A DNA stretch of 64,000 nt from Clostridium luticellarii (lineage in GTDB: Bacteria > Bacillota > Clostridia > Clostridiales > Clostridiaceae). Position numbers and translations under genes: made by a program. Positions 48,352 through 57,297 of this stretch are shown one piece after another (the stretch's first letter is position 1; the number at the start of each line of letters is the position of its first letter). The notes below the pieces were generated by a model, which was not told the origin of the DNA, searched no databases, and saw only the letters and a program-made list of their open reading frames with translations. The stretch spans positions 35,152 through 99,151 of the forward strand of contig NZ_PVXP01000005.1 of the NCBI RefSeq assembly GCF_002995845.1, in the 5' to 3' direction.

Positions 48352-49059
48352 TTAATTGCTGTATCCATCTTTAACGTATTTCCATATTACAGCATCACCG
48401 CTGTTGAGTACATATTGTCCACTCCCTGTAGTCGCCTTTACAAATTGGGATTCTCCCTTTTTCCTCACATAATAACACCATCCTGATAGAGGACCTTCTG
48501 CTTTTTCCTTCAATCCATTTATATCAGAGAAATAAACTGTAGAACCACTTCCTTTTGCAGTGTAACTTATTTTTGCTCCATCAAGAGCTTTTTGAGTTAC
48601 ATACCCTACAGTCTGTCCATCTATACCATTTAAATTTTCTCTCAGAATAACTGCATTTCCATGAACTGCATCAATAATTTCAATGGAAGACTCTGCTTCC
48701 GGATTCTGGGAATCAGTCCCGGATGTACCGGAACTTTTAGAAGCTCCCTTATGATTTGTGGAAGCCTGACCAGTTTTGCCATTTTCTTTTGAAACCCCAT
48801 TTGAATTAATGGAACTGGAAGTTTCAGTTGATTTACCGGATGCATCAGAACTTTCCTCTCCATTTTTATTAATACCATTTGGGCTTTTCCCAGTCTGAGA
48901 TGTATTGCCTGATTTATTTTGCTCATTTTCAGCACTCATCTGCTTGTTTGAAATAGTACTGTTATATACGCTCTGTGCCTTTATTGCAAAGATGAATATC
49001 ACAGCACAGACCACAACAGCAGCTGCAATTATCATATATTTTTTCTTTTTATTTCTCAT
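48352..49059 (-). CDS. Membrane-anchored DUF4430 protein (transcobalamin beta-domain-like)
   Basis: About 235 residues: a lysine-rich start and one membrane helix (about 9-26), a long Ser/Thr/Gly/Asn-rich spacer (about 35-120) and a C-terminal DUF4430 domain (about 125-230). The domain includes GPLSGWCYYVRKKGESQF and the terminal LNSGDAVIWKYV, the pattern of the small beta domain that caps cobalamin in transcobalamin-family proteins. The long spacer would hold it across the wall. Start ATG 49059 has AAGGAGG. The longer frame upstream runs into the S-component gene, whose end overlaps by 11 bases, so the two are coupled. Confidence 0.82.
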   Translation of the reverse strand: MRNKKKKYMIIAAAVVVCAVIFIFAIKAQSVYNSTISNKQMSAENEQNKSGNTSQTGKSPNGINKNGEESSDASGKSTETSSSINSNGVSKENGKTGQASTNHKGASKSSGTSGTDSQNPEAESSIEIIDAVHGNAVILRENLNGIDGQTVGYVTQKALDGAKISYTAKGSGSTVYFSDINGLKEKAEGPLSGWCYYVRKKGESQFVKATTGSGQYVLNSGDAVIWKYVKDGYSN

Positions 49060-49765
49060 CAACCTTATCCTCCTTTTCAGTGTCCATATAACTGATAATA
49101 AGCCTTCTCCTATAACGCTGCAGCACCGGCAAGAACCTGTTGTAAAATATAATAGAGAATACAAAAGAACTGATTCCATGCAGAATATCAAAAGTCAACC
49201 CTGAGAGGTATGCAACCGCAATGGCCTTTAAGCTTATAGGCTTTACAAAAGCCAGTATATATTGTATGTTCATAATCCAATCAAACATAAAACCAAATAA
49301 AAAGCAAAGAATGGAAAATTTAAAAGCTGAAATTTTTCTGTTGTTTTTTCCCAGCATTCCTGAAATAATTCCCACAAGTCCCCAGGAGAACATCTGCCAG
49401 GGAGTCCAGGGACCCTGCCCGAAAAATATATTGGACAAAAATGCAGTGGTGCTTCCAATTAAAAATCCCTCATAAGGCCCAAAGGCAAAACCAGAAATAG
49501 CCACTAAAAAAGTAACAGGTTTCACATTCGGCAAAACAGCAAAAATTATCCTGGCAACAGCCGCAAAAGCACTCAGGGTAGCTATGATGGCAATTTCCTT
49601 GGTACCTGCGTGGCTTTTTTCAAAATAAAAATAGCTCATAAAAAGTATTGCAAAAACCCCCACAGTACATACAAGAGAAATCCCGGTTTGAAAACTGCTC
49701 CTAACTGTGAGCACCATAAGCACTATGATTATAAAAGAAGTGACTGTGATAATCAATTTTTTCAT
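49049..49765 (-). CDS. ECF transporter S component, probably corrinoid-specific
   Basis: Substrate-binding membrane subunit of an energy-coupling factor transporter, 238 residues with about seven to eight hydrophobic segments. AIIATLSAFAAVARIIFAVLP (about 60-80), the region GPYEGFLIGSTTAFLSNIFFGQGPWTPWQMFSWGLVGII (about 98-136) and the DILHGISSF segment are typical of ECF S components. Specificity for cobalamin (CbrT-like) is inferred from the upstream cobalamin riboswitch and the intrinsic-factor-like neighbours. The ATG overlaps the ATPase stop (ATGA). Confidence 0.85.
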   Translation of the reverse strand: MKKLIITVTSFIIIVLMVLTVRSSFQTGISLVCTVGVFAILFMSYFYFEKSHAGTKEIAIIATLSAFAAVARIIFAVLPNVKPVTFLVAISGFAFGPYEGFLIGSTTAFLSNIFFGQGPWTPWQMFSWGLVGIISGMLGKNNRKISAFKFSILCFLFGFMFDWIMNIQYILAFVKPISLKAIAVAYLSGLTFDILHGISSFVFSIIFYNRFLPVLQRYRRRLIISYMDTEKEDKVDEK

Positions 49766-51396
49766 ATTGAACACCTTTCAAGGGCTTCTTCCAAAGTAAA
49801 TATGCTATTGTCCCTGTCTCTAAACAATTTATTCATGGAAGTCGTATAAAATATTCCATCTGCCAGTACCTGCTTCTTATTCCCATCTGCCACAATGCTG
49901 CCATTGAACATAATCATATATCTCCTGCAAAAATTACTGGCAAAATCCGTATCATGAGTTACCAAAATAATAGAAGTTCCCTTTCTATTGAGATTTTGAA
50001 GCAATTTCCCCAATTTATATTTAAGTCCGCTCTCAAGACCTCTTGTAGGTTCATCCAGAAGAATCATATCAGGCTGCAGTACAAGTATGGACGCTATAGC
50101 CACCCTTTGGCGCTGTCCTCCGCTTAAATCCCTGGGATTTTTATTCCTTAAATCATATATTTCAAGCTCTCCTAAAATATCTTCCACTATCTTTTCATCG
50201 TATATTCCATAATTGTCCATAGTGAATTTAACTTCTTCATAAACACTGTCTTTGGACAGGTAATCATTGGGATTTTGGGATACATATCCTATATGCCTCG
50301 CTATCTGCTTTATATCCATCTTCGAAGTATTTTCTCCATAAAGCTCTATGCTGCCTTCGTGCTTCACAAGTCCCAGGATAGCTTTAAGGAGGGTGCTTTT
50401 GCCGGCGCCATTGGCTCCCATTATGGCAATGAACTCACCATCTTTCACGGTAAAATTTATATTTTCCAGGATCTCCTTATTTCCATATCTGCAGTTTAAT
50501 TTTTTTATAGAAAGCACTTCCTTCTCATCATCCTGGATTGCAGCAGCAGCAACTTCATTATCAGGTTTAACACTAAGAGAGCTGTTTAAAATATTCACCC
50601 TGGCATCTTTAAAATTTCCGGGCATTTTACTGAAATTCATTTTTTTAAAAAACTTGAGATAATCGGGCATAAACATAAACTGACTTTTATTACAATTAAA
50701 ATAAAAATCCTTTTTGTCTTTAAACAGTTCCAAACTCCCGTTATTCATGACGGCAACGGAATCCACCGTATCAAACCATCTGTTCACTCTCTGCTCTATA
50801 ACTATTATGGTTATTCCAAGTTCCTCATTTATTTTTCTCGTTATATTCAGCATTTCCTCCGCAGAAGATGGGTCCAGCTGGGAGGTGGGTTCATCCAGTA
50901 TTATACAGCCCGGCATGTATACAAGAGCAGAAGCCACCGCCACCTTTTGCTTTTCTCCTCCAGAAAGAGAAGTTATATCCCTGTCGGCAAGATGAAGTAT
51001 TCCTGAAAACTGAAGTGCCTCATAGACCCTTCTCCTTATAACTTCCTCATTTACACCTATGTTCTCAAGTCCAAAAGCTACCTCCCTGTGGACTTTGTTC
51101 ATCATAAGCTGTTTTTCAGGATCCTGAAATACCATGGTAACTTTCCCTGCCCTTTCCCTATGGTTCATATCCTTTAAAGTCTTTCCATCTACCTTTATTT
51201 CTCCGCCTATGGTTCCCCCATAAAAGTTAGGCACAGTTCCCACTATCGCTCTGGCAAGAGTAGATTTCCCGGATCCGGATTTTCCTGCTATTAGCAGGAA
51301 ATCATTTTTTTCCAGCTGCAGATTTATGTTTTTCAAAGATCGCTTCTTCTCCATGGGATAAGTAAAATTCAAATTGCTAATCTCTATATATGCCAT
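49762..51396 (-). CDS. ECF transporter fused ATPase (A1-A2)
   Basis: Two ABC ATPase domains in one 544-residue chain energise the ECF transporter. The first (about 1-235) has Walker A AGKSGSGKST (near 38), LSGGEKQKVAVASAL and ILDEPTSQLD. The second (about 300-530) has MGANGAGKST (near 328), LSGGQRQRVAIAS and LLDEPTRGLESG. In group II systems EcfA1 and EcfA2 are separate proteins shared by many S subunits; the fusion here, beside its own S and T genes, indicates a dedicated transporter. RBS GAGGAG. It overlaps the T gene by 20 bases. Confidence 0.95.
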   Translation of the reverse strand: MAYIEISNLNFTYPMEKKRSLKNINLQLEKNDFLLIAGKSGSGKSTLARAIVGTVPNFYGGTIGGEIKVDGKTLKDMNHRERAGKVTMVFQDPEKQLMMNKVHREVAFGLENIGVNEEVIRRRVYEALQFSGILHLADRDITSLSGGEKQKVAVASALVYMPGCIILDEPTSQLDPSSAEEMLNITRKINEELGITIIVIEQRVNRWFDTVDSVAVMNNGSLELFKDKKDFYFNCNKSQFMFMPDYLKFFKKMNFSKMPGNFKDARVNILNSSLSVKPDNEVAAAAIQDDEKEVLSIKKLNCRYGNKEILENINFTVKDGEFIAIMGANGAGKSTLLKAILGLVKHEGSIELYGENTSKMDIKQIARHIGYVSQNPNDYLSKDSVYEEVKFTMDNYGIYDEKIVEDILGELEIYDLRNKNPRDLSGGQRQRVAIASILVLQPDMILLDEPTRGLESGLKYKLGKLLQNLNRKGTSIILVTHDTDFASNFCRRYMIMFNGSIVADGNKKQVLADGIFYTTSMNKLFRDRDNSIFTLEEALERCSI

Positions 51397-52294
51397 ACTT
51401 TCTCTCCTCGCCGTTTAATATTACAATTAATGAAACAGCTACTATAAAGGCAAAAATCACGGCTATCCCGATATTGATGAAATTTACAATAGTTACACCA
51501 TCGTATATGTTAAATTGTACCCATCCTTTAAATTGAGCTATTCCATAAAATATAATCAGAGCAGTGCTCAAAACAATTACCTGCCAGTCCCTTGCCTTAA
51601 ATTTCTGCCTCTCATAGACACTTCTGTTCCCGCTCAAAAAGCCCCTTACATAAGCCGCCTCTCCTATATTGAAGGAACCTTCCATAGAATCCTCCAGTAG
51701 TATTGACATAATAGGAATATAACTTGCAGCTTTTTCTCTGGTTTTTTTCTTGTCAAATACCACACCTCTTATTTCATAGATTTCCTTCAGATTTTTAAAT
51801 CTATTCTTTAAACTGGGTATAAGCTTGAAGCTTATCATAAGCATGAGAGTGGATTTGGGCATTATGGAGGAAAAATAAGAAACCGCTCTGTCAGAATCAA
51901 TCATAAGCTCAAGTATTATAAAAAGATATATTACCGCCAAAAATTTGAATGACATAATCACCGCATATAAAAATGCCTCCAGAGTAAACCTTTTATGAAA
52001 CAGATAAAACAATGTAGTTCTCCCTGAACTGACAAAGAGCACATTCAGTAAAATTATAAAAAAAGCTATAGGCATAAAATAGTACAGCGCCATTTTAAAT
52101 TTATGTTTCTCACTGCAAAAAGCCATTATAGATAGCATAAACATATAAACAGATGCCAGCAGCACCGGATTGTCATTGGAAAATATTATTATCATCATGC
52201 ACAGGAAAACTACGGAAGCCGTCAGCACGTGGTATTGTTTGAAATCAATGAAATACCTGGATTTTTCCTCATCTTTGTAAGTCACGAAATTCAC
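51377..52294 (-). CDS. ECF transporter T component
   Basis: Membrane scaffold that couples the ATPases to the S component. The 305-residue protein has about five to six membrane segments and, in the coupling-helix region, two X-R-G motifs (EIRG near 173 and VRG near 217) that contact the ATPases. It starts at GTG; the second in-frame GTG (52285) is better spaced from AAGGAA and may be the real start. It lies 65 bases after the large surface-protein gene, with a hairpin in between. Confidence 0.93.
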   Translation of the reverse strand: MNFVTYKDEEKSRYFIDFKQYHVLTASVVFLCMMIIIFSNDNPVLLASVYMFMLSIMAFCSEKHKFKMALYYFMPIAFFIILLNVLFVSSGRTTLFYLFHKRFTLEAFLYAVIMSFKFLAVIYLFIILELMIDSDRAVSYFSSIMPKSTLMLMISFKLIPSLKNRFKNLKEIYEIRGVVFDKKKTREKAASYIPIMSILLEDSMEGSFNIGEAAYVRGFLSGNRSVYERQKFKARDWQVIVLSTALIIFYGIAQFKGWVQFNIYDGVTIVNFINIGIAVIFAFIVAVSLIVILNGEERKYGIYRD

Positions 52295-52312
52295 TTCCTT
52301 ATCAGCTGCCTA

Positions 52313-52341
52313 GAGAATGGCCGCAAGCAACAGCCATTCTT
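52313..52341 (-). other. Intercistronic hairpin in the corrinoid operon
   Basis: AGAATGGC / GCCATTCT arms (8 bp) with an 11-base loop lie between the surface-protein gene and the T gene. No T-run follows, so it is more likely an RNA processing or stability element than a full terminator. Confidence 0.5.
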
Positions 52342-52359
52342 TAAGTATTCCCCAAAATA

Positions 52360-55300
52360 TCATTTTACATTAACTACACAACTTACCGTTTCAGCATGTG
52401 TATTGTATTGGGGTTTTACAGTTATAGTTGCAGTTCCCTTACTTACTGCAGTTACATTCCCATCTGCATCCACTGCAGCAACGGAAGGAGTATCGCTTGT
52501 CCAAATCAATGCTTCAGTGGTATTATCCGGTGCAGCAGCTGCTGTAAGTTTTTCAACATCTCCCACATTTAAATCTAAATCTGATTTATCCAGGGTTATG
52601 GAATCTATATCTCTAAACGGATTGGCAAAATCTGCTGTAAAAAACATATCTATCTTGTCACCATCTTTAAGTTTATACGAATCTATACCACCTTGTGCAG
52701 ATTCACCATTTATATTATAGGACCAACCACTGTAAAGTCCTCTATCATCTGACTTTTGCCCGTCTATCATATTCACATAATGTCCCCAGGAAGGATCGTT
52801 ATAAATCTCATAAGATATGTTATTTTTATAAAACATGGTTGTAAAAAGTCTATATACTGTCTCTCCATCTTTTACTTCTCCGTCCTCAGCTTTTATGTCT
52901 TCATTTAAAATGTTCCCATTATATCCTGTAATATTTAAAGACACATTTATAGCTTCACCCTTTTCAACCGTTATACTGCAAGAAGATGATTTGCCACCGT
53001 CTTCCACAGTTGCCGTTATATCAGTTTGTCCGGGTCCCACTGCAATTACATTTCCATATTCATCCACTATGGCGACAGTGGAATCATCACTTTTCCAATT
53101 TACTTTTTTATCGGTTGCATTTTCAGGACTTACAGTTGAAGTTAATTTTAAGGTTTCCTCTTCTTTTAATGTTGACCGGGTTTTATCCAGGGTTATGGAA
53201 TCCACAGGAATGTCGGTGGTATCAACATCCGTAAAATTCTTGTATACAGAACCCTTTCCATCTTTAAAAAGTTTATAGGCTGTAATAGCCCTTAGTCCCT
53301 GTTCTGTAGCATAGGAATCTACAGTTTTATCTGTATTCCACGGGCTCCAGAATCCAGTATTGTCACTTACTGCAAATTTAAACAGGGCACTTATGGGATT
53401 CCCTCCGCTTTTTATAAATCTATCATCTGAGGCAGGATCTATTCCATTGTCACAAAGACCTATTATGACCATCTCCACACTGTTTGGATTTTCAATTCCA
53501 TAGGATGCATATCCTCCATCTTCACTTTGCATGGAAGAAAGTTTGTCTACAGCAGAATCAACAGCTGACTTCACATCTTCCCTGTCTTTATAAGGTGCAA
53601 GGGCTGAAATTGCCATGGAAGTCATATCAGGATCTGCAGTATCTCCAGAATAAGTCCATCCTCCATCACTGATTTTATAACTTAAAATCTTATCCACAAG
53701 TTCCTGTCTTATACCATCAGGTACAGTAAAGTTGGCAGAATCCAAAGCTATTAGTGAATATACATAATCATTGACTCCCTGCATGTACTGCTCACCATTA
53801 TATATTTTTTCCACCAGATTCTTGCCTGCAAAATTTGTAGGATCTCCTCCTGCCGCCACTATTCCAATTACAGTTCTGGCATAAGTGGTAAAATATTTAA
53901 AATATTCATCTTCGGAAGTACTTTTTATTTTCTGTTGAAGATCTGTAAGATAATCAGATGGAATTGGTTTTCCAAGTTTATTTAATTCCATAACCGTCCA
54001 ATCATCTGGTGACGAAGATATTTTTGAAGTTACGCCATTTATAAGATTATTTATATCAGTATCATAATCCACAAAGTTCCTGTATACAGAACCTTTACCC
54101 TGGTTAAACAATTTATAGGCCACAAGAGCCCTAAGCCCCTGTTCTGTGGCAGAAGGATCTACACTCTTGATCACATTTCCATCCACACCATAAAATCCGG
54201 AGTTATCGTCAGCTTTAAAACTCATTAGGGCATCTACAGGATTCTTGCCATTCTTTATAAAAGCAGTATCTTTAACAGGATCTATACCACTGTCACAAAG
54301 AGCTATTATAACCATCTCAACGCTGTTTGGATTTTCCACTCCCCAGCTTGCAAACCCCCCGTTTTCACTTTGCATGGAAGAAAGTTTATCTACAGCAGCA
54401 TTCACTGCAGAATTTACATCGGACCTATATTTGTAAGGTGTGAGAGCCGAAATTGCCATGGAAGTCATATCAGGATCCGCAGTATCTCCATAGAAGGTCC
54501 ATCCGCCATCGCTGGTTTTGTAACTCAAAATCTTGTCTACAAGATTTTGTCTTGTCCAGTTTACTCCATCAGGTACTGAAAAATTTGCCGAATCCAATGC
54601 TATTAACGAAAATACATATGCACTTATTCCTTGATCTGCCATAGACTTTTCATCATAATTATATATCTTTTCTACCAGATTCTGTCCTGCAAAATTTGTA
54701 GGATCTTCTCCTGCTGCCACTACTCCAAGAACGGCTTTGGTATAATCTGTAGGCTGTTTCAAAACTTTATCCGGAGTATCTTTTATTTGTTGCTCAAAAT
54801 CAGAAAGATATTCATCTGGAACTGCTTTCCCAAGTTTATTTAACTCCATAGCTGTCCAAGCATCTATTGAAGAAATATTTGAAGTTATTCCATTCACAAG
54901 ACTATTTATATAAGATTCATAATCATTATAATTTTTTGCCTTTTCATTTGTAACAGTAACTGCACAACTAGCAGTTTTGCCACTGTTTTTAGTAGTAACT
55001 GTTATAGCTGCGTTACCCTGTCCAACAGCTGTTACAATTCCATTTGAATCCACTGCTGCTACCTTTTCATCACTGCTTGACCAAGTTACATTTTTATTGG
55101 AAGCGCCCTCAGGTTCTACAGTTGGAATCAATCTCAATACATTTCCCTGTGCCATCGTAACTTCCGAAGTATTCAATGTCACACCTGTAACATCTATAGT
55201 AGAAGAAGAACCACCGCCTCCGCCGCTGGAAGATACATTTACTGTTTTGGTAACACTGCCCTTATCCTGCCCGCTATCTTTTTCAGCCTTTATATCATGG

Positions 55301-56928
55301 GAACCTGAAGTTGTTACAGTTATATCTGCATTTCCATTTTCATCTGTAGCAGCTGATGATTTGCCGTCTACACTTATAGCGGCACCATAAACAGGTTTTC
55401 CCGCGCAGGTAAATTTCACCGTTATTGATTTTCCTGCTTGAATTGAATCAGGTATACTTAAACTCAGCGGAACAGCAGTAGTACCCGGATCCACCAGATC
55501 ATGCCAGTCCCATTTATGATAATCAAGGTTCAAGGTACTTCCTGGCTGGATATTTACACTTTGAATACCTACTCCAGTACGAGTTCCATTTAAATATATG
55601 AACCAGTCAATACCATAATATCCTGATTTTCTATCCGAATCAGAAAGTCCGCTTATTGGCACGGAAGAGTTTGAATCTATGGATGTTATAAGTCCTGAAG
55701 ACTCATTTACACTTGCCATGCTCTTAAGATAATCAAGAGCATTTTTACTGCTGTATATATCAAAAACCTTCTGTTTGATAATAGTGCCATTATCCCGGCT
55801 AATAACAAGAGTAAAATTATTGCCAGTTGTAGGAACAACAACTCCGCCGCCTCCTGTACCAGGCTTGGTTTCATCCCCTATGCCGCCGCTGGTGGACTCT
55901 CCATTGAAATAATGGATAAGGTCGTCCAGAATTACAGCCGGAACTACCGAAGTTCCCCCCAAAGCAGTGAGCATTGTCTTATCAGACATGTTTTCCTTTA
56001 AAAAATCTGCTGTCTTTGAAGCAACCGTATCATCGGTCAGAACAACCGGTGCAGATTTTGTAGCTGCAAGAGCCGCACCGGAAAGAGCATCTGCGAACTC
56101 ATCTCCATTAGGTCCATTTCCTCTTGCTATATATACATTGTTGAAATTAAGATCGGATTTGAAATTTTGGAGTACAGCCAAATTGGTATCAAATCTGGTG
56201 GCTCCTCCAAGTCTCATGACATTTGTAAAAGAAGATTCCAGACTGCTGGATATAACTCCTGTGCCGCCTATTATGTAAGTTTTCACTATATTCCTGTTTT
56301 TCAGATAATTTTTCACTATCTGGGGAAGCTCATCGTTTTGGGACAGCAATATAGGCATCTCTTTTTCAGCAGCTATTGCAGATATTGAAAGACTGTCGGC
56401 ATAGCCGCTGCCGGAGGCAACTGCAATATTACTCACATCTCCCAATTCTTCCGCTACTTTTACAGAAGTCTCGTATCTATCTTGTCCACCTAATCTTTTT
56501 ATCTGGCTGACACCAATCTCCTTAAGCTGTAATTCCACATAATCTGATAGGGAACCTGTTCCTCCAATTACAAATACTCTGTCCGCTTTCAGTCTTTTAA
56601 GCTCTTTCACAATTTCATCACTTAGGGAATCCTGCTTTGAAAGTATTATGGGAGCATTGTATTTTTTCGCAAGAGGTGCTGCACAAAGTGCATCTGCATA
56701 GCCATATCCCTGGGCTATTACTGCAGTAGCTGCGCCATACTTCCATCCCTCCTGGCTTATTTTCAGAGATGTTTCAATTCTATCCTTCCCCCAAAGCCTA
56801 TTTTCATTTGCAGCTGTGCTCATATTGCCGGTGCCGGCCGAATCTGCCTGTACATTCCCGGTAAAACACGATAAAGCAATCCCTGCCAAAAATAAAAGCA
56901 TTACAATTTTACTAATGGTTTTTCTCAT
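52360..56928 (-). CDS. Giant cell-wall-bound intrinsic-factor-like protein (CWB2, DUF4430, Ig-like, two toroids)
   Basis: Surface protein of 1,522 residues. In order: signal peptide (1-29); three cell-wall-binding type 2 repeats (about 44-340, as in ENRLWGKDRIETSLKIS and FVIGGTGSLSDY); a DUF4430 domain (about 370-478, ending YHKWDWHDL); a beta domain with adhesin-like repeats (488-565); Gly/Ser linker; a Big_2 domain (580-660); two tandem alpha/alpha-toroids (about 666-950 and 951-1235); Big_2 (1240-1324); a second DUF4430 (1325-1437, YSGWSYNINGESAQGGIDSY); and a final Big_2 (1438-1522). Toroid plus DUF4430 is the domain pair of intrinsic factor and transcobalamin. CWB2 repeats bind secondary wall polymers. 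I start at ATG 56928 because GGAGGG lies before it; the frame extends 17 codons further without an RBS. First gene after a cobalamin riboswitch. Confidence 0.87.
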   Translation of the reverse strand: MRKTISKIVMLLFLAGIALSCFTGNVQADSAGTGNMSTAANENRLWGKDRIETSLKISQEGWKYGAATAVIAQGYGYADALCAAPLAKKYNAPIILSKQDSLSDEIVKELKRLKADRVFVIGGTGSLSDYVELQLKEIGVSQIKRLGGQDRYETSVKVAEELGDVSNIAVASGSGYADSLSISAIAAEKEMPILLSQNDELPQIVKNYLKNRNIVKTYIIGGTGVISSSLESSFTNVMRLGGATRFDTNLAVLQNFKSDLNFNNVYIARGNGPNGDEFADALSGAALAATKSAPVVLTDDTVASKTADFLKENMSDKTMLTALGGTSVVPAVILDDLIHYFNGESTSGGIGDETKPGTGGGGVVVPTTGNNFTLVISRDNGTIIKQKVFDIYSSKNALDYLKSMASVNESSGLITSIDSNSSVPISGLSDSDRKSGYYGIDWFIYLNGTRTGVGIQSVNIQPGSTLNLDYHKWDWHDLVDPGTTAVPLSLSIPDSIQAGKSITVKFTCAGKPVYGAAISVDGKSSAATDENGNADITVTTSGSHDIKAEKDSGQDKGSVTKTVNVSSSGGGGGSSSTIDVTGVTLNTSEVTMAQGNVLRLIPTVEPEGASNKNVTWSSSDEKVAAVDSNGIVTAVGQGNAAITVTTKNSGKTASCAVTVTNEKAKNYNDYESYINSLVNGITSNISSIDAWTAMELNKLGKAVPDEYLSDFEQQIKDTPDKVLKQPTDYTKAVLGVVAAGEDPTNFAGQNLVEKIYNYDEKSMADQGISAYVFSLIALDSANFSVPDGVNWTRQNLVDKILSYKTSDGGWTFYGDTADPDMTSMAISALTPYKYRSDVNSAVNAAVDKLSSMQSENGGFASWGVENPNSVEMVIIALCDSGIDPVKDTAFIKNGKNPVDALMSFKADDNSGFYGVDGNVIKSVDPSATEQGLRALVAYKLFNQGKGSVYRNFVDYDTDINNLINGVTSKISSSPDDWTVMELNKLGKPIPSDYLTDLQQKIKSTSEDEYFKYFTTYARTVIGIVAAGGDPTNFAGKNLVEKIYNGEQYMQGVNDYVYSLIALDSANFTVPDGIRQELVDKILSYKISDGGWTYSGDTADPDMTSMAISALAPYKDREDVKSAVDSAVDKLSSMQSEDGGYASYGIENPNSVEMVIIGLCDNGIDPASDDRFIKSGGNPISALFKFAVSDNTGFWSPWNTDKTVDSYATEQGLRAITAYKLFKDGKGSVYKNFTDVDTTDIPVDSITLDKTRSTLKEEETLKLTSTVSPENATDKKVNWKSDDSTVAIVDEYGNVIAVGPGQTDITATVEDGGKSSSCSITVEKGEAINVSLNITGYNGNILNEDIKAEDGEVKDGETVYRLFTTMFYKNNISYEIYNDPSWGHYVNMIDGQKSDDRGLYSGWSYNINGESAQGGIDSYKLKDGDKIDMFFTADFANPFRDIDSITLDKSDLDLNVGDVEKLTAAAAPDNTTEALIWTSDTPSVAAVDADGNVTAVSKGTATITVKPQYNTHAETVSCVVNVK
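53225..54940 (-). repeat. Tandem duplication of the toroid-coding segment
   Basis: Two consecutive coding units of about 855 bases (boundary near 54071) specify toroid domains with long shared blocks such as DPTNFAG, NLVEKIYN, SLIALDSANF, DGGWT, GDTADPDMTSMAISAL and ENPNSVEMVII. They arose by internal duplication. The secreted toroid protein at 47102-48328 is a third, more diverged copy. Confidence 0.85.
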
Positions 56929-56984
56929 ATCATAATCCCTCCTCACAAACAAATATTTGATTTCAATAAAATTTTTCATAATAT

Positions 56985-57012
56985 GGCAAAGAGACCCTGG
57001 CGGGCCTCTTTT
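56985..57012 (-). terminator. Expression-platform hairpin of cobalamin riboswitch 1
   Basis: GAGGCCC GCCA GGGTCTC stem (one G-T pair) lies between the riboswitch aptamer and the RBS of the surface-protein gene, with an A-run before it and a short TTT after it in minus orientation. The T-run is longer on the plus strand. It is probably the regulated terminator. Confidence 0.65.
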
Positions 57013-57098
57013 TTATATCTCAGCAAAATTATCTATATCTCTATTTCTTATAGATAAAGTATACAATATCTTCTTTCCCTCCGAAAAAATCAACAAAA

Positions 57099-57254
57099 TG
57101 TCAGGCAGGCTTCCTGGCTCAGATTCATCTTACTCCCTTATCTTCCCAGATACATTACTAGTGACATAAACAAGGTTTCATCTTCTATACAGTAGCGGTG
57201 GGACTGCAGTATTTTTTATACTTTTCCTTTTAAATATTAAAATATCACCTAACA
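57099..57254 (-). ncRNA. Cobalamin riboswitch 1
   Basis: On the minus strand the segment opens with P1 TGTTAGG (57248-57254) and closes with CCTGACA (57099-57105). Between them are the AAAAGGAAAAG block, CCCACCGCTACTGTA, GATGAAACC, GTCACTAG, CTGGGAAG and the B12 box GATGAATCTGAGCCAGGAAG followed by CCTGCC. These are the conserved parts of adenosylcobalamin-type riboswitches in the right order. It controls the corrinoid uptake operon and should repress it when cobalamin is abundant. Confidence 0.96.
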
Positions 57255-57297
57255 TCAAATATTAAATTTTTACAAATTATTTGTTACTCTATTGTTA

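Noticed and set aside
54245..54843. Several plus-strand frames inside the large surface-protein gene
   Set aside because: They are shadows of a repetitive coding sequence without RBS or recognisable protein features.
56957..57169. Plus-strand reading frames across the riboswitch regions
   Set aside because: They have no RBS and overlap clear minus-strand RNA structure.
57099..57254. Possibility that riboswitch 1 belongs to the second CoA-transferase gene
   Set aside because: Both are on the minus strand and the gene ends upstream of the riboswitch, with a palindrome and a new promoter in between. The first gene downstream is the surface protein.
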